Program-made: the position numbers and the translations under genes | Assembly (NCBI GenBank): GCA_905183005.1 | Contig: CAJJDO010000049.1 | Location: forward strand, 365,248 to 429,247 | Direction of reading: 5' to 3' | Source of the DNA: Paramecium pentaurelia | Taxonomy: Eukaryota > Ciliophora > Oligohymenophorea > Peniculida > Parameciidae | Length of the DNA stretch: 64,000 nucleotides | Part shown: positions 37,701-48,360 of the stretch, in pieces | How positions within the stretch are numbered: position 1 is the first letter of the stretch | Layout: each line of letters opens with the position of its first letter | Notes under the pieces: model-generated | Database searches by the model: none | Told to the model about the DNA's origin: nothing | What the model saw: only the letters and a program-made list of their open reading frames with translations

Positions 37701-39154
37701 CTTTAATTCATATTGAAGATTTAATTTATACTAAAAAGCTGTAATTATCAAAAGTTGAATTATATGTATGTAGGTAAAATGGATTTGAGTTTTAATGTCC
37801 TTTAATTCTTGAGGGTTATTTTAATAAATTAAGTGTTTTTTAGTTTACATCAGTACTTTCAATTAATTAAATTAGTTTTTTTGAAAATATTTTAAGAATA
37901 GATTTGATCTAAGCAAATTTTAGATTTGATATTATTTAAACTATTCTAGAAATCAATGAAGAATTATAACCTTATATTCCTTAAACAGTTCCTTAAGATG
38001 CTACAAAAAATGAATATTTTATCTAATAGGATCTATCCAAATCACTAATAGAAGGAGAATAATTAGATAATAAAATTGAAATAATGATAGGCCAGTTACT
38101 TATGCATTTGGAAGAAGGACATACATTTTATTAAATGCCTCTTTATATGGAAAATACGAGTGATTAAGATAAAAATTTTGTAGAAGAGCTAAAAGATTAT
38201 GTTAATTAATCTGATTTACCTTTCAAAAAGATATTAGACACAGTTAGTTTGAATTTTACAAATATACATTTATAAATAGAATTATATGCCAAAGGATAAA
38301 CTGGTATTAAATTCTAATCTCATTTTGAAATTGAAGATAAAATTTAAGATTCTAAATTTAAACTTATATTAAGTCCAGATATAGAATCATTTAGTTCTGA
38401 TTATAAAAGTATTCCAATATAAATTGGTTTAATCTTAGAAAATTAAACTTACACAGCATTTATATCTATTGCTCCTATGAGAATTTGTATATCTGGAGCT
38501 TTCCTTTAATTTGTTTTCAATTTCTAAAATAGTTAAAGTTGGATTCAAAAGAAAATATATGAAGATTAAATTCAAATTTTTAATTCTGTTAAAAAATCAC
38601 CCTAAATTTGGTTGAAGAGTCTATAAATTATTGAAACATGTCTTAATCTTTCATATGACTCTTAAGGATTATAAATGGATGATCTATTAAAAGGTTTATT
38701 AAAATGTAGTTCATTTTATGATTTATAAATACCAATCAAATACATGAACACATAAATTCAAGGAACTCCTGAAGATGTAATAAATTGTGTTATAACATAA
38801 TTATAAACATCATTAGGTTCTAAATTAATGATAGCTGGTAAAGCATTAACTAGTTTAGAAGCTTTCTCAGCTGTTACTAATCTAGTAAAAGGTACTTTAA
38901 ATTTACTTCTAAAACCACTGGAAGAAGGTTTATTTAAAGGAACTAAAAAAGGAGTCTAAGAATTTTCTAATTCTTTAGTATTTGCCTTGCTCAAAACCTT
39001 AAAAGTTCCTTCATCAGTGATAATAAAAGGAGGTGAAACAGTAGGATTATAATCTTTGACTCTACCATTTAGATTCGTTAATGAAAGAAGCAATTAAATA
39101 TTAGATAAAATAAGTCCTTCAATAATACCAAAAAGATTCTTAAAACGATATTGA
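34780..39154 (+). CDS. ATG2/VPS13-type lipid-transfer protein
   Basis: 1441 aa, introns 35009-35034 and 35423-35445. The first 100 residues carry a chorein-like N-terminus: LLLDNFLGDYLEDPKQLNMG, then LLKGVEMLKLNKTFINQLLG. This hydrophobic groove forms the lipid channel of VPS13 and ATG2. The rest is long, beta-rich and low in known motifs, as expected for the rod (RGPV-like repeats are not obvious). The C-terminal 120 residues resemble the ATG2 C-terminal domain: LTSLEAFSAVTNLVKGTLNL, then LLKPLEEGLFKGTKKGVQEF, ending in KRFLKRY. ATG2 moves lipid from ER to the growing autophagosome. At 1441 aa it is shorter than VPS13 (about 3000) and nearer to ATG2 (1600-2000), which favours ATG2. It begins only 117 nt after the stop of channel A. 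Confidence 0.72.
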
Positions 39155-39243
39155 ATAATATTGATATTTCCATAAATGATATTAAAAATTTTTATTTCAT
39201 TTAATAATATTTTAATAAAATGTTATTTTATATATACAAGAAA

Positions 39244-41130
39244 TCAATAAATTAATGGTTTATCAATAACCTTCAAATATGAGGGTTCTAATTAAGATTA
39301 ATCAGAATATATTTTGAAATAAAATTTATTATAAAAATTCCCATTTTCTAATTTTATATTTTCAACTATTTATAATTTATTATTAGGACCTAGACAATCT
39401 AATAAACATGTTGTAACTTCTTATATGATATAATTTTCATCTTATTCTGTTCTTTAATATTATTCTAATTTATTGAAGCATGATAAATCAAGTAATTATG
39501 AACTTTCAACATCAAATTAGAATTAAATTAATTTAAAATCAATTAATTATTTTGATGCACTTTAGGAATCCTCAACTTTCCTTCTTGTTTCTAATACTTG
39601 ATCATTTTAAGTATATTCTTCAATTATATTAAGAGATACATTATTTATGTAACAAGATTATTTAGTAATTTATTCAAAGATATTAAATAGTATTTATGTT
39701 AAATATTTGATATTGATATTTATTTGACAATTTTTATCAACATGATTAAAAATATCAAATCTAATTTCATAATATTATGCTATACAATGAAAATATTATT
39801 AAATAGTTTTAAGATATTCATAAATTTGAAACTTTTTGTAAACTTATAATTGAGTTGAAATTTTATTTCTTTTAAAATACAATATATAATTCCTAATATA
39901 ATTAATTATAGATAGGTTTAAACACTTTAAATTCATAATTTAATCGAATTCATTAAAACTTCCTAATTATGTTTTATTGATTTATTTATATAACTTTTCT
40001 TATTGTGAAACAATTTATGTTGAAAAATTAATAATAAGATTTTAATGTTCTTTTATTTATTTTTAATGTTCTCCTATTAAATTTGATACTTATTCAGATT
40101 TAATTATTCCAATTAAGATAGGTTTTCCAAAATTCATTTACTTTATTTAAATTTTCATACCCATCATTTAATCTGTAATTAAATTATGATACATTATTTC
40201 AATTTCATTATCAATGTCTTATGATATTTGTTCTGTATCAGGTTTTATTTTTTTAAATAAAAACTCCTCCAATTTTAATCCTCTTAATAACCCTTTTTCT
40301 GTTAATCTTTTTTGACTTTCTTAAGCCTTTATTATCAAATAAGATTATCTAAGAAAATTCTTCATTTATTCAGTTTCTTTAATATTCATACTTTCTTCAA
40401 ATTTTTTGTTTTAAAATTCCAAAATAAATTATCTTGTTCTAGAATCTAAGCTGATTGCAAACATTGCATCATTTACAAATTCATTTATTAGTTCTCTATA
40501 AAATAAGAATCACAATACTTTTATTTATTAGCAATTAAATTCAGTGAAAATGCCAAACGTGCTGTATATTCTTACATATAAGTCCAAATTCCAATACAAA
40601 CAACACAAGCAATTGTTTAAAATACATATTGAATTTGATCAGCTTAATAAATATCGAAAACCCATAAAAATATTAAAGGAGTGAGTATTGTGTAAACTAA
40701 TTTCAATCTGTTATCACTATATTATAAAGTCCCAACAGCAAAGCAACAAGTATTAAATCCAAATACAAATGTAGGTCTAAATTATGACAAAGAAATACAT
40801 ATTTAATCCACTAAAGGCAATCAATACATTTGTAGATTAACTCCAAACAAAATAAAACGAAAAAATTTGTTTGAGGTAAGGCTACAACTTTTTACCAACA
40901 ATCAGCATAAAAAAACAACCTCCTACTACTCCTATCATAATTATTATTAATTAAATGGGCTGTTATTGAATAACAAATGTTATTAAACAAATTAGAGCAG
41001 CTACTGAAACCAATAAGTTTATCATTTGAAATGAGATGAGTCTAATTTTGTTTTGATGAGTTTCAAATTCAGCTTCAAAGACAGGATCATAAAAGTTCAA
41101 TTTCCATTTATGGAAAGGTAAATTAATCAT
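39244..41130 (-). CDS. six-TM protein with decayed histidine-kinase body
   Basis: 613 aa, introns of 22 and 23 nt. The N-terminal 210 residues hold about six hydrophobic helices (MINLLVSVAALICLITFVIQ; VYTILTPLIFLWVFDIY; VFQTIACVVCIGIWTYM). A PAS-like link follows: INEFVNDAMFAISLDSRTRQ with FQNKKFEES. A region near 375, HQNLIINFSTQIVSQQEKL, lines up with the DHp H-box of ciliate hybrid histidine kinases (normally FSHELRTPLN); the phospho-accepting His is Thr. Later, IKYLTQILFNIFEQITKQ resembles the HATPase N-box (ILxNLxxNA), with its Asn residues lost, and no G-box glycines follow. I infer a membrane sensor that kept the fold and lost catalysis. The alignment is by eye and could be wrong. It is convergent with the ATG2-like gene, 89 nt apart. 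Confidence 0.55.
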
Positions 41131-42108
41131 TTAATAACTTAGATAAAAATTAAAATTTAAAATTACTATGTAAAATGGATTAGTATAAATACTTAAAAAC
41201 AGATTGTTAAATCGAGAACAAAAAGAGAATATTAATTTTCTATTTAAATAATAATCTAAAAATTTATAAAGATGAATCCAAAATTAATTTAATCATACTA
41301 ATTAATAAAAAATTATTATAATAATAATTAATCAAATAATGGAATTTAGAAGTAAATTTATCGAAAATATTCCTTATATTTATCATTTCAAAGAATGAGA
41401 TTTTTTGTATAATTGCAATTGTTTTTATTTTAAATTTTAGGTATTTTAGAATTATTTACTGAATTATTGCTATATATATAAACAAATAAACGGTAGAGTT
41501 TATATTATTAGAAAACAATTTTGTATTCTTAATTAATAATGATATTCTATAGAATAAAGAGTATCTGTACAATAAAATAATTAATGATTAAAATTATATT
41601 AATAAATTCTTATCTAATAAACATAAAGTATTATTTATAATTGATATCATAAAATCATTTATGAATATTACTTATTATTCATGATTTTTTTTTAATGGTA
41701 TTATACACTAATCATGAGTAAATCATTAAAAACAATAATTTTATTATGACCAATTTGTTCTTATGATCAGGATATACCTTCTCATATGCACTAAAAATAT
41801 ATAGTTTCTTATTATATAAATTTTTGTCTTTGTAGAAGGTACTAATATTGTTTGTTTTTTTTTATTAATGAAATTCCATCAAAAAATAATAGAGCATCCT
41901 TCTAACTAAAAACATTTTCTATTTAATTAATTAAAATGAAGGGGTGATATTTTTTATGTTTAGATTTGTGTTATCATTTAGATGATTGAGATTATATTTC
42001 ACTATTTGAATGTTGACTTAAATTAAGATAATTAAGATATTTTATTATTTATAACAAAGTGATCATAAATAGTGATATCATATTTATTTTAATACATATT
42101 TTATTTTT
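41131..42108. other. intergenic, AT-rich
   Basis: About 980 bp, mostly A/T with T- and A-runs. Upstream of the minus-strand membrane protein and downstream of the small secreted-protein gene, so it holds one promoter at most. No ORF, RNA or repeat that I can support. Confidence 0.55.
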
Positions 42109-42489
42109 TCAAATTTAATAATGTTATTCAAAACTTTTTTCAAGTTCTCTCCTTGAAGAATCTTTGAAATAAGCTTTTTTATGGGTCTCTAAAAATTCAA
42201 CAAAATCATAAACCTTTAAATAATAATAAGTGAATACCTTTTTCATCAATTTAGGCTTTAGATTATCGTATGTATGATCAATATAGTTATTCAAATATAA
42301 TTAGTTCAAAAATAAACATTAATAATGATCGGACATGCAATAATTAGGATTTTCATTTTTGAGTTAATAATAATAAAATACATTTGTATCAAGCTTCCCA
42401 TAAAATTTCTCAGAGAGATAATGCATTCCATGTGAAATTTATTAGGCTTATATTAAACATAGTAATGTGAGTATAAAAATTGAATTCAT
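42109..42489 (-). CDS. small secreted or lumenal protein, unknown
   Basis: 126 aa. The N-terminus MNSIFILTLLCLIQAQQ is a clear signal peptide with cleavage likely after the Ala. The mature part, HGMHYLSEKFYGKLDTNVFY, NYCMSDHYQCLFLNQLYLNN, and HKKAYFKDSSRRELEKSFEQ, has two cysteines and is rich in Tyr and Asn. A 24-nt GTATTC...AAAG piece in the middle is in frame, so it may be spliced out, giving 118 aa. No family is recognised. Stop TGA 42109. Its 5' end lies about 125 nt from the stop of the LRR gene. Confidence 0.6.
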
Positions 42490-42614
42490 TAATATTATTT
42501 GATTAAGAAAAAGAGTATATATAGTCAATATATTCTAAAAACATTATTTTAATAAGAAAAGAAGAAATAATTAATTAAATCTTTATATATGATTATTATA
42601 TTAATTTATTTAAT

Positions 42615-43872
42615 TCAATTCATTAATTCTTACATCTTTTTCATAATAGCTTCCATTTTCAATAAAGTTTAATCTATATCTAGAGAATCTTTGCATTTCA
42701 TTGAATTTAATAGTTCAACTACTAAGTTCCTTCCTTTTTATTAATTTAAACTATCAATTGAATTACAATATTCTCCTAATCTTTATAAAACTGTGATTAA
42801 TAGTGAATTATCCTATAATTAAAGTGCTATTAATTTATAAAAATAATTTTACAATCTTATAAAAAGTATTAATATTTTTAAGTTAAAATTTTTATTTCAT
42901 CTCTTTTAATAGTTATTTATTCAATAGATTAATCTAATTTTTCTAATTCTTTTTTTCTAAATTCAATTTGTCTTTTTAATGTTTCTGGATCTCTTTTTTT
43001 AAATGAACCAAATCTTGAATCACAAGAATTTATTGATCTTTTACTTTTTTTAGCAGAAGTTTAATTTTAACTAACAATACAATTAGCAATTAAAGAATCA
43101 TTATGGAAAGAACATTCAATTTAATTTTGATGTAATGGTACTTCTGCTTGATCTAAATAATGATCAATAAATAAAATCTCATGAAAAGCATTTAATTCTC
43201 TTTATTAAGAGAACATTGTTAAAACAAATTATAAATTTGGAAAGAATATTGTTAAAGTTGTTTCAAATTTGGATCTATAATTTCTAAAATTAATAAATAA
43301 TATATAGGATACGATTCTATATTATTTTATCTAATTCCAAGATATTGTAATTCTTAAAGAGGATTAGTTTTAAAAATTTTAAAAGCATTTAAATCATCAA
43401 TTTAATTTTTATTTAAATTAAGTCTAAATTTATAAGTTTAGTTTACGTAATAAGTTTAGGTAAGTCTAAAAATGATTTGCCACATTTACTTATTTTATTT
43501 TCTGAAAGATCTAACATCTAAATAAAAAACACATCAAAAATAATTATACCTCAATATTCTTTGCAGTAGAAAAAAATTAATCATTTATTTAAGTAATCCC
43601 ATTTTTTTTTAAGATCAATACTTTTAATAAAAATAAACCCTATAATGTGTTTGTCTTTACAAAGCTTCCTAATTCATTATTTGATAAATCTAAGGCTTAA
43701 AGCTTTTTGAAATGCATAAAACTCAAAAGTAGTTGTGTTTTGCAATTGCATGCAGTTAATGTATTATAATAGTCTGGTTCTTTAATAAATGTCTTAATTA
43801 ATCATAACATAATTTATATACATCTATTTCTCCTGGAAGTTTAGTAAATTCTCTTTTAGATAAATCCAACAT
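42615..43872 (-). CDS. leucine-rich-repeat protein with coiled-coil tail
   Basis: 373 aa, five introns (29, 32, 23, 26 and 26 nt). LRRs: MLDLSKREFTKLPGEI, KKLQALDLSNNELGSF, LLKVLILKKNGITQI, MLDLSENKISKCGKSFLDLP, LITLNLNKNQIDDLNAF, LQELQYLGIRQNNIESYP. About six repeats of the SDS22-like type, followed by a cap (YLLILEIIDPNLKQLQQYS), then a coiled coil (KRQIEFRKKELEKLDQSIEQ) and a final helical segment DQTLLKMEAIMKKMQELMN. LRR plus coiled coil is common in ciliary and basal-body proteins (LRRCC1, CEP97 style). The start is the first in-frame ATG, directly at an LRR, so a few upstream residues might be missed. Splicing of the short repeats was needed to keep the LRR register, which supports each intron. 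Confidence 0.82.
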
Positions 43873-44020
43873 TTTTTATATGTATATTAAATTAATTTTA
43901 AATTAAATATAATTTTTCTGTTAAAAATGCCCATTGAATTTTTTTTTTTTCACCTTATCAATTACTTATGTCTTATAATTGAACCATAAATTGTATCTTC
44001 ACATAAGTCTGTAATGTTTT
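43873..44020. other. short gap
   Basis: About 150 bp, A/T-rich with a T run near 43940, between the divergent LRR gene and the plus-strand ORF that starts at 44021. Nothing to annotate. Confidence 0.5.
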
Positions 44021-44905
44021 ATGAGCAATCCAATAAATAGGATTGAAGGAGTATTTAATAGACTATTTAAGGGTTATTTCAACCATTTATAATAAACATA
44101 AATGAATATCAAAAAATACCAAGATTTTTTCTTATCACATTTTAAGTCTTATGACTCTATCTAAATCATAATTAACATCAAATATTCCTTATTTTTAATA
44201 TTATCCAACCTTTTTGATACAATCTTTATGTTTAATATATTATGTATTGAAAAATAAAATAAATTGAGCGTGAAATTTTGCTAAGAGATACCAAAGAGTA
44301 ATCTTATTCAAAAAATGCAAAAAAAATAAGGAGATGATCTCATACTTACATATTTTAATTTAGACTATAATACTTTTGATTTGATAAAATAGAATTCATT
44401 TAATGTAGAGATGTATTGGATAATGTTATTGAAAACTCTTAATAAATAATACATACTTAATAGAATATAATTATACATAATAAAGAAATCAAAATAATAG
44501 GATTTCTTACTTTAGAAAAGGAATTTAAATAAAACTTATGGGAATTAAAAAGATTATTATGTCTTTGTATTCTTTCATCAATATCCTTTTGATTATTTGT
44601 GGTCTGAACTTGTACAACCAAAAATTTAATTTTGATAGAGGTATTTTAAACATTAAATATTAATATAGATTAACAAAAGGAAGGCTTTGAGCCTTAAAAA
44701 CAATAATAAAGGACATTTTAAATAGTCCTACTTATGAAGACTCTAAAATAGCTTTTAGTATCATTTCTAATTTAATTTAAACAATATGTCAAATAGAGAT
44801 ACCTAATAAGAGTTATAGGTTGTAAAAAAATTTGTATTATTTGATTAGTATCAACATGTAGCCCAAATTGGTATCGAGTTAAAATAACAATATAATTTTG
44901 ATGAG
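44021..44905 (+). pseudogene. broken gene, possibly HEAT-repeat protein
   Basis: A 204-aa ORF runs from ATG 44021 to TGA 44633-44635: MSNPINRIEGVFNRLFKGYF at the start and VFFHQYPFDYLWSELVQPK at the end. Past the stop, another frame continues from about 44690 with helix-like coding: LKTIIKDILNSPTYEDSKIA, then FSIISNLIQTICQIEIPNKS. The two pieces would line up if one base in the A-run at about 44696-44700 were absent and if the intron-like piece at 44641-44668 were removed. Hydrophobic helices of this spacing recall HEAT/exportin repeats, but no signature is clear. The simplest reading is a frameshifted gene. An unrecognised intron or an error in the A-run are the alternatives. Confidence 0.4.
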
Positions 44906-44910
44906 GGTAG

Positions 44911-45162
44911 ATGGATAATTTATTTAAAGATGATTTCTATAAATAGGGTGAAGTAGAAGTTTCAGAAGGCGAGTAATTTGAAGGAGATGAATTAGAATAA
45001 GAATATAAAAAGAACGAAGTTGAGAAGATGTAGGATTATAACATCATCTTAGTAAATACCGAAAGATTAAAAAATACCAGTATAAAAATAAACGACATAG
45101 AAGAGCAATATGATGATATTATTTTTCTTTATTTCATTACAAAATAGCCCCTATATTTATGA
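44911..45162 (+). CDS. small acidic ORF, unknown
   Basis: 83 aa from ATG 44911 to TGA 45160-45162, MDNLFKDDFYKQGEVEVSEG, then a very acidic patch (EQFEGDELEQEYKKNEVE) and a mixed tail NIILVNTERLKNTSIKINDI ending IIFLYFITKQPLYL. The composition looks like protein, but chance ORFs of this size are expected in DNA where only TGA stops translation. It could also be the tail of the broken gene just upstream, since it begins within 10 bases of where that frame fades. Confidence 0.35.
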
Positions 45163-45471
45163 TTTAAAGTTAGAAAGACCATAAAATAATTTATATTATT
45201 TTATGCTTTAAAATCTTAAAAGAGATAGATTACTGATAATATAACACTTGATGTGTTAATCATTATTATTAGATCTATATTATATCAAATCTACAATATG
45301 ACATTAATTAATAATAATTTAAAGGATTAATTTTGTTTTAGTTGAGAAATTAATTATGTTTATGAAGAATTTATTTATACTACCACTTAATATCTATTTA
45401 TTTTTAATAATTGTTAATTAAGATGGATTCATAAATATTGATTTGATTATCCATTACATATTCATTCATAC

Positions 45472-46985
45472 CCCTTATTCTAAAAATTCAATAAATTCTT
45501 TTTATTATAATCACACATAACTAAAATTTTCTTCTATAAATTATCATCAATTCCTTACATTGATTCCTAAAGATCATCTCTACTTATTTAAGCTTTCCAT
45601 CCTAAAATTGATTAAATATAATATATTGTTTCTTATTGTTTTTTCAATAAAAGCTGATGTGATAAACTCTGGAAAATTTATATAACTACTTCTTCAAAGA
45701 TATCATCAACCATTTTTTTGAATTGATTTTCTAATATTATTTAAAGTAGACTATAGTAATTTTAGTTGAAACCTTAAACTAATTCATCTTTACTAATATA
45801 ACTTATTATTTTTAAGAATTCCTTCCTTAACACTTCTTTTTCTTAATTCGTCATGAGATTAGTTGAAAAAATGAATTGCATAAATGCAGTTCGCAACATA
45901 TTTTTGCCCTTCATTTTATATTAAAGTAAAATAATACAAAGAAAGAAGACAAATTTTAAATTGAATTCTAATCAATAGGAACATTAGGTGCATTCTATTA
46001 AATCCATGGATCATTAAATGATTCTTCAGCTGAAATTCTTTAAGTAGGATCATAAATAAGCATCTTTTTACCCAAATTTCTTACTTCTTCTGAAATCTTT
46101 CTCTATTCCCAAGCTATAAATCTTAATTGATATTTAATACCATAGAAATTAGATACCTCTATATTAGTTTGTCTAAATCTTTCTTCTTTCTATCTTCTAT
46201 GAAATGGTGTTTCTCCACATAACATTGTGTAAAGTATAATTCAACAATTCCAAAACTCATATATTTAACCATAATTTTCCAATACAATTTCAGAATCAAT
46301 AAAATGGGGCTAATTAAATATATTATCATAATACATTCCCGAATGTTTAAAATAGATTTTGATTGTTTTTCTAATTTTTCAGAAAATCCTAAGCCAATAA
46401 TTTTAACATTTGAATTTGGTTTTTTATTTTCAAAAATAATTTTTTCTGTTGCTAAATGCTCATGAACAATATTATCTTCACGAAAATATATAATTGCACT
46501 AAATATTTGTTTCATAATTTCTGCAGCCATTTACTCACTTAAATATTTCGTTTCTTTTATCCTTGATATAAATCTTCTCTTTTTCTAATAATCTAATTGT
46601 AATTATAACTCATACTCCATTATAAAATAATAGTGTTTTTCATCCTAAAATATACAATTTCACTATGCTAGGATGATCTAAATCTTTAAGTATATTAGCT
46701 TATGAAAACAGAATTTCCTCATTAAAATGAAAATATTTTATCTTTTCCTTTTTTTTCATTGCTCTTTTACATCCTGTACTTTAGTGAATAGCCAATCGAA
46801 TTTCTATATTATACTATCTTATACCAGTTCCTAATATTTGCTTTATTTGCTAAAAAAATTACTAATAGAACCCTATTTCATTTTAACAAAAATGTCTGGT
46901 CTTATTTTGAAATTCATCAAATTAAATTTAAGGTTCAGTGTTTTATTCTAATTGTTATATTTGAATAGTATTATTTTTCCATATA
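45472..46985 (-). pseudogene. decayed CDPK/CAMK-type protein kinase
   Basis: On the minus strand the parts of a calcium-dependent protein kinase appear in order but in different frames. N-lobe: ILGTGIRQYNIEIRLAIHQS (glycine loop lost), KRAMKKKEKI (kept Lys region), LDHPSIVKLY, then a frameshift near 46660 before DEKHYYFIMEY. Catalytic loop: VHEHLATEKIIF, so HRD has become HEH. DFG has become IGLGFSE. The domain continues as YGQIYEFWNC, then an in-frame TGA (about 46240) where a Gly codon is expected, then IILYTMLCGETPFHRRQKEE and DPTQRISAEESFNDPWIQQ. EF-hand remains follow at 45900-45472 (NLMTNQEKEVLRKEFLKI; ISRDDLQESMQGIDD) with at least two more frame changes and lost calcium-loop residues. 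Parts of the domain are still very readable, so the decay is recent. Confidence 0.78.
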
Positions 46986-48360
46986 AAAATAATATTTTAT
47001 CGATTCTAATATTAAAATTACTATATTGTTAAAATTTTAAGTAAAATAAAAATCTATTAATCTTTATGATTATGAATAATTAATATTTTTATCAAAAATA
47101 AATTAGACAAAGATCTTCTGTTATAAAAAAAAGAAATTAAAACTAAATCCTCTTAAGAACTAATTAAATTGTCCAACCAAAACAGAAATTAAATTAGAAC
47201 CATCTTCAAAATTTGAACCTTCTGGTTAAACAAGTAAAAATTTAAAAAAATGAGGAAATCTCATAAAAATTAAAGGAATATTTTACTAAGCGAATATACA
47301 AAATTACCATCCTTACCAGACTTATCTAACAAAAATAAACAATTTTACAATAAGTGGTATATACCTTATGATTTAAAGTATATTTAAAACCTGATTAACT
47401 AATATAGGATTTTGAAGGTATTAATATATTACTAAAAAAGATGATATTCATTTTTATATGAATATTTGAAATTAATACTTTTTATCATTTCTATAATATA
47501 ATATAAATTAATATCTTGATTCTATATAATATAATTTTTATGATGAATAATTGCAAGAAGCTTTAAATAAAAGCATAGTATATATAGAGAGTTAAAGACT
47601 TGTTAAAATGTCAGAGATAAATTATGGAATTAAAAAAGTAAAAATCTATTAATATAAATAATTTTAGAAGTTTAGAGAGAGAAAATTAGAGAGTGCCTAA
47701 TTTATTAAATAATTATTGGATAATGAATAAAACAAAAAAAAATATAAATATTTTAAATAGTTTATTTAAAGAAATAAATAATAATATCATAGTTATTATA
47801 TATCATAAAATTCATTTTGTTAATTATTTATGTTAATAAATATATATCAATAATTAATGGAATCCAATCTTTTAATATTAATTATAGATATATAATTTAC
47901 TTTATTTAAAATTATATATTTTAAAATCAAAAACTAATCACAAAATTAATTTTCCAATGATTATGCTAAATTAATTATAAATATACGTTTTTGATTGTTA
48001 GTTTGAATATCTAAGTTAAAATTTATAGTATTAACAAGATCAATCTATTTTTTTTTGATAACTTATTAATTAATCAATTCTATAGCATTTTTACTCAAAT
48101 TTTATTCAAACCATTGAATATATTAAATAGATATATGATAATCAAATTCAAAATACAATTTTTTTAAAGAAATGATTTTAATGATTTACATGATTTAAAA
48201 AAAATGAAATTAGAAAACTTTAAAATCTTTCATTATCTCAAAATATAAAAATCAATTTTTGTATTAATCAAAATATCTAATCTAAAAAATTATAGTAAAA
48301 AAATAAAAGATAAATAATATATTAATATATCAATAAAGATGAATAAATTACTAATTAATT
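46986..48360. other. long AT-rich intergenic stretch
   Basis: About 1.4 kb with no secure gene. A plus-strand ORF at 47608-47994 (128 aa, starts MSEINYGIKKVKIYQ and contains RERKLESAQFIKQLLDNEQ) is the only candidate. Its second half is Asn/Ile/Tyr-rich and looks like non-coding A/T, so I give it low weight. The remainder is made of A/T runs and short TATATA stretches. Confidence 0.5.

Noticed and set aside
47608..47994. 128-aa plus-strand ORF in the long gap
   Set aside because: With TGA as the only stop and very low GC, chance ORFs of this size are expected, and its second half looks non-coding. It is mentioned in the intergenic entry only.
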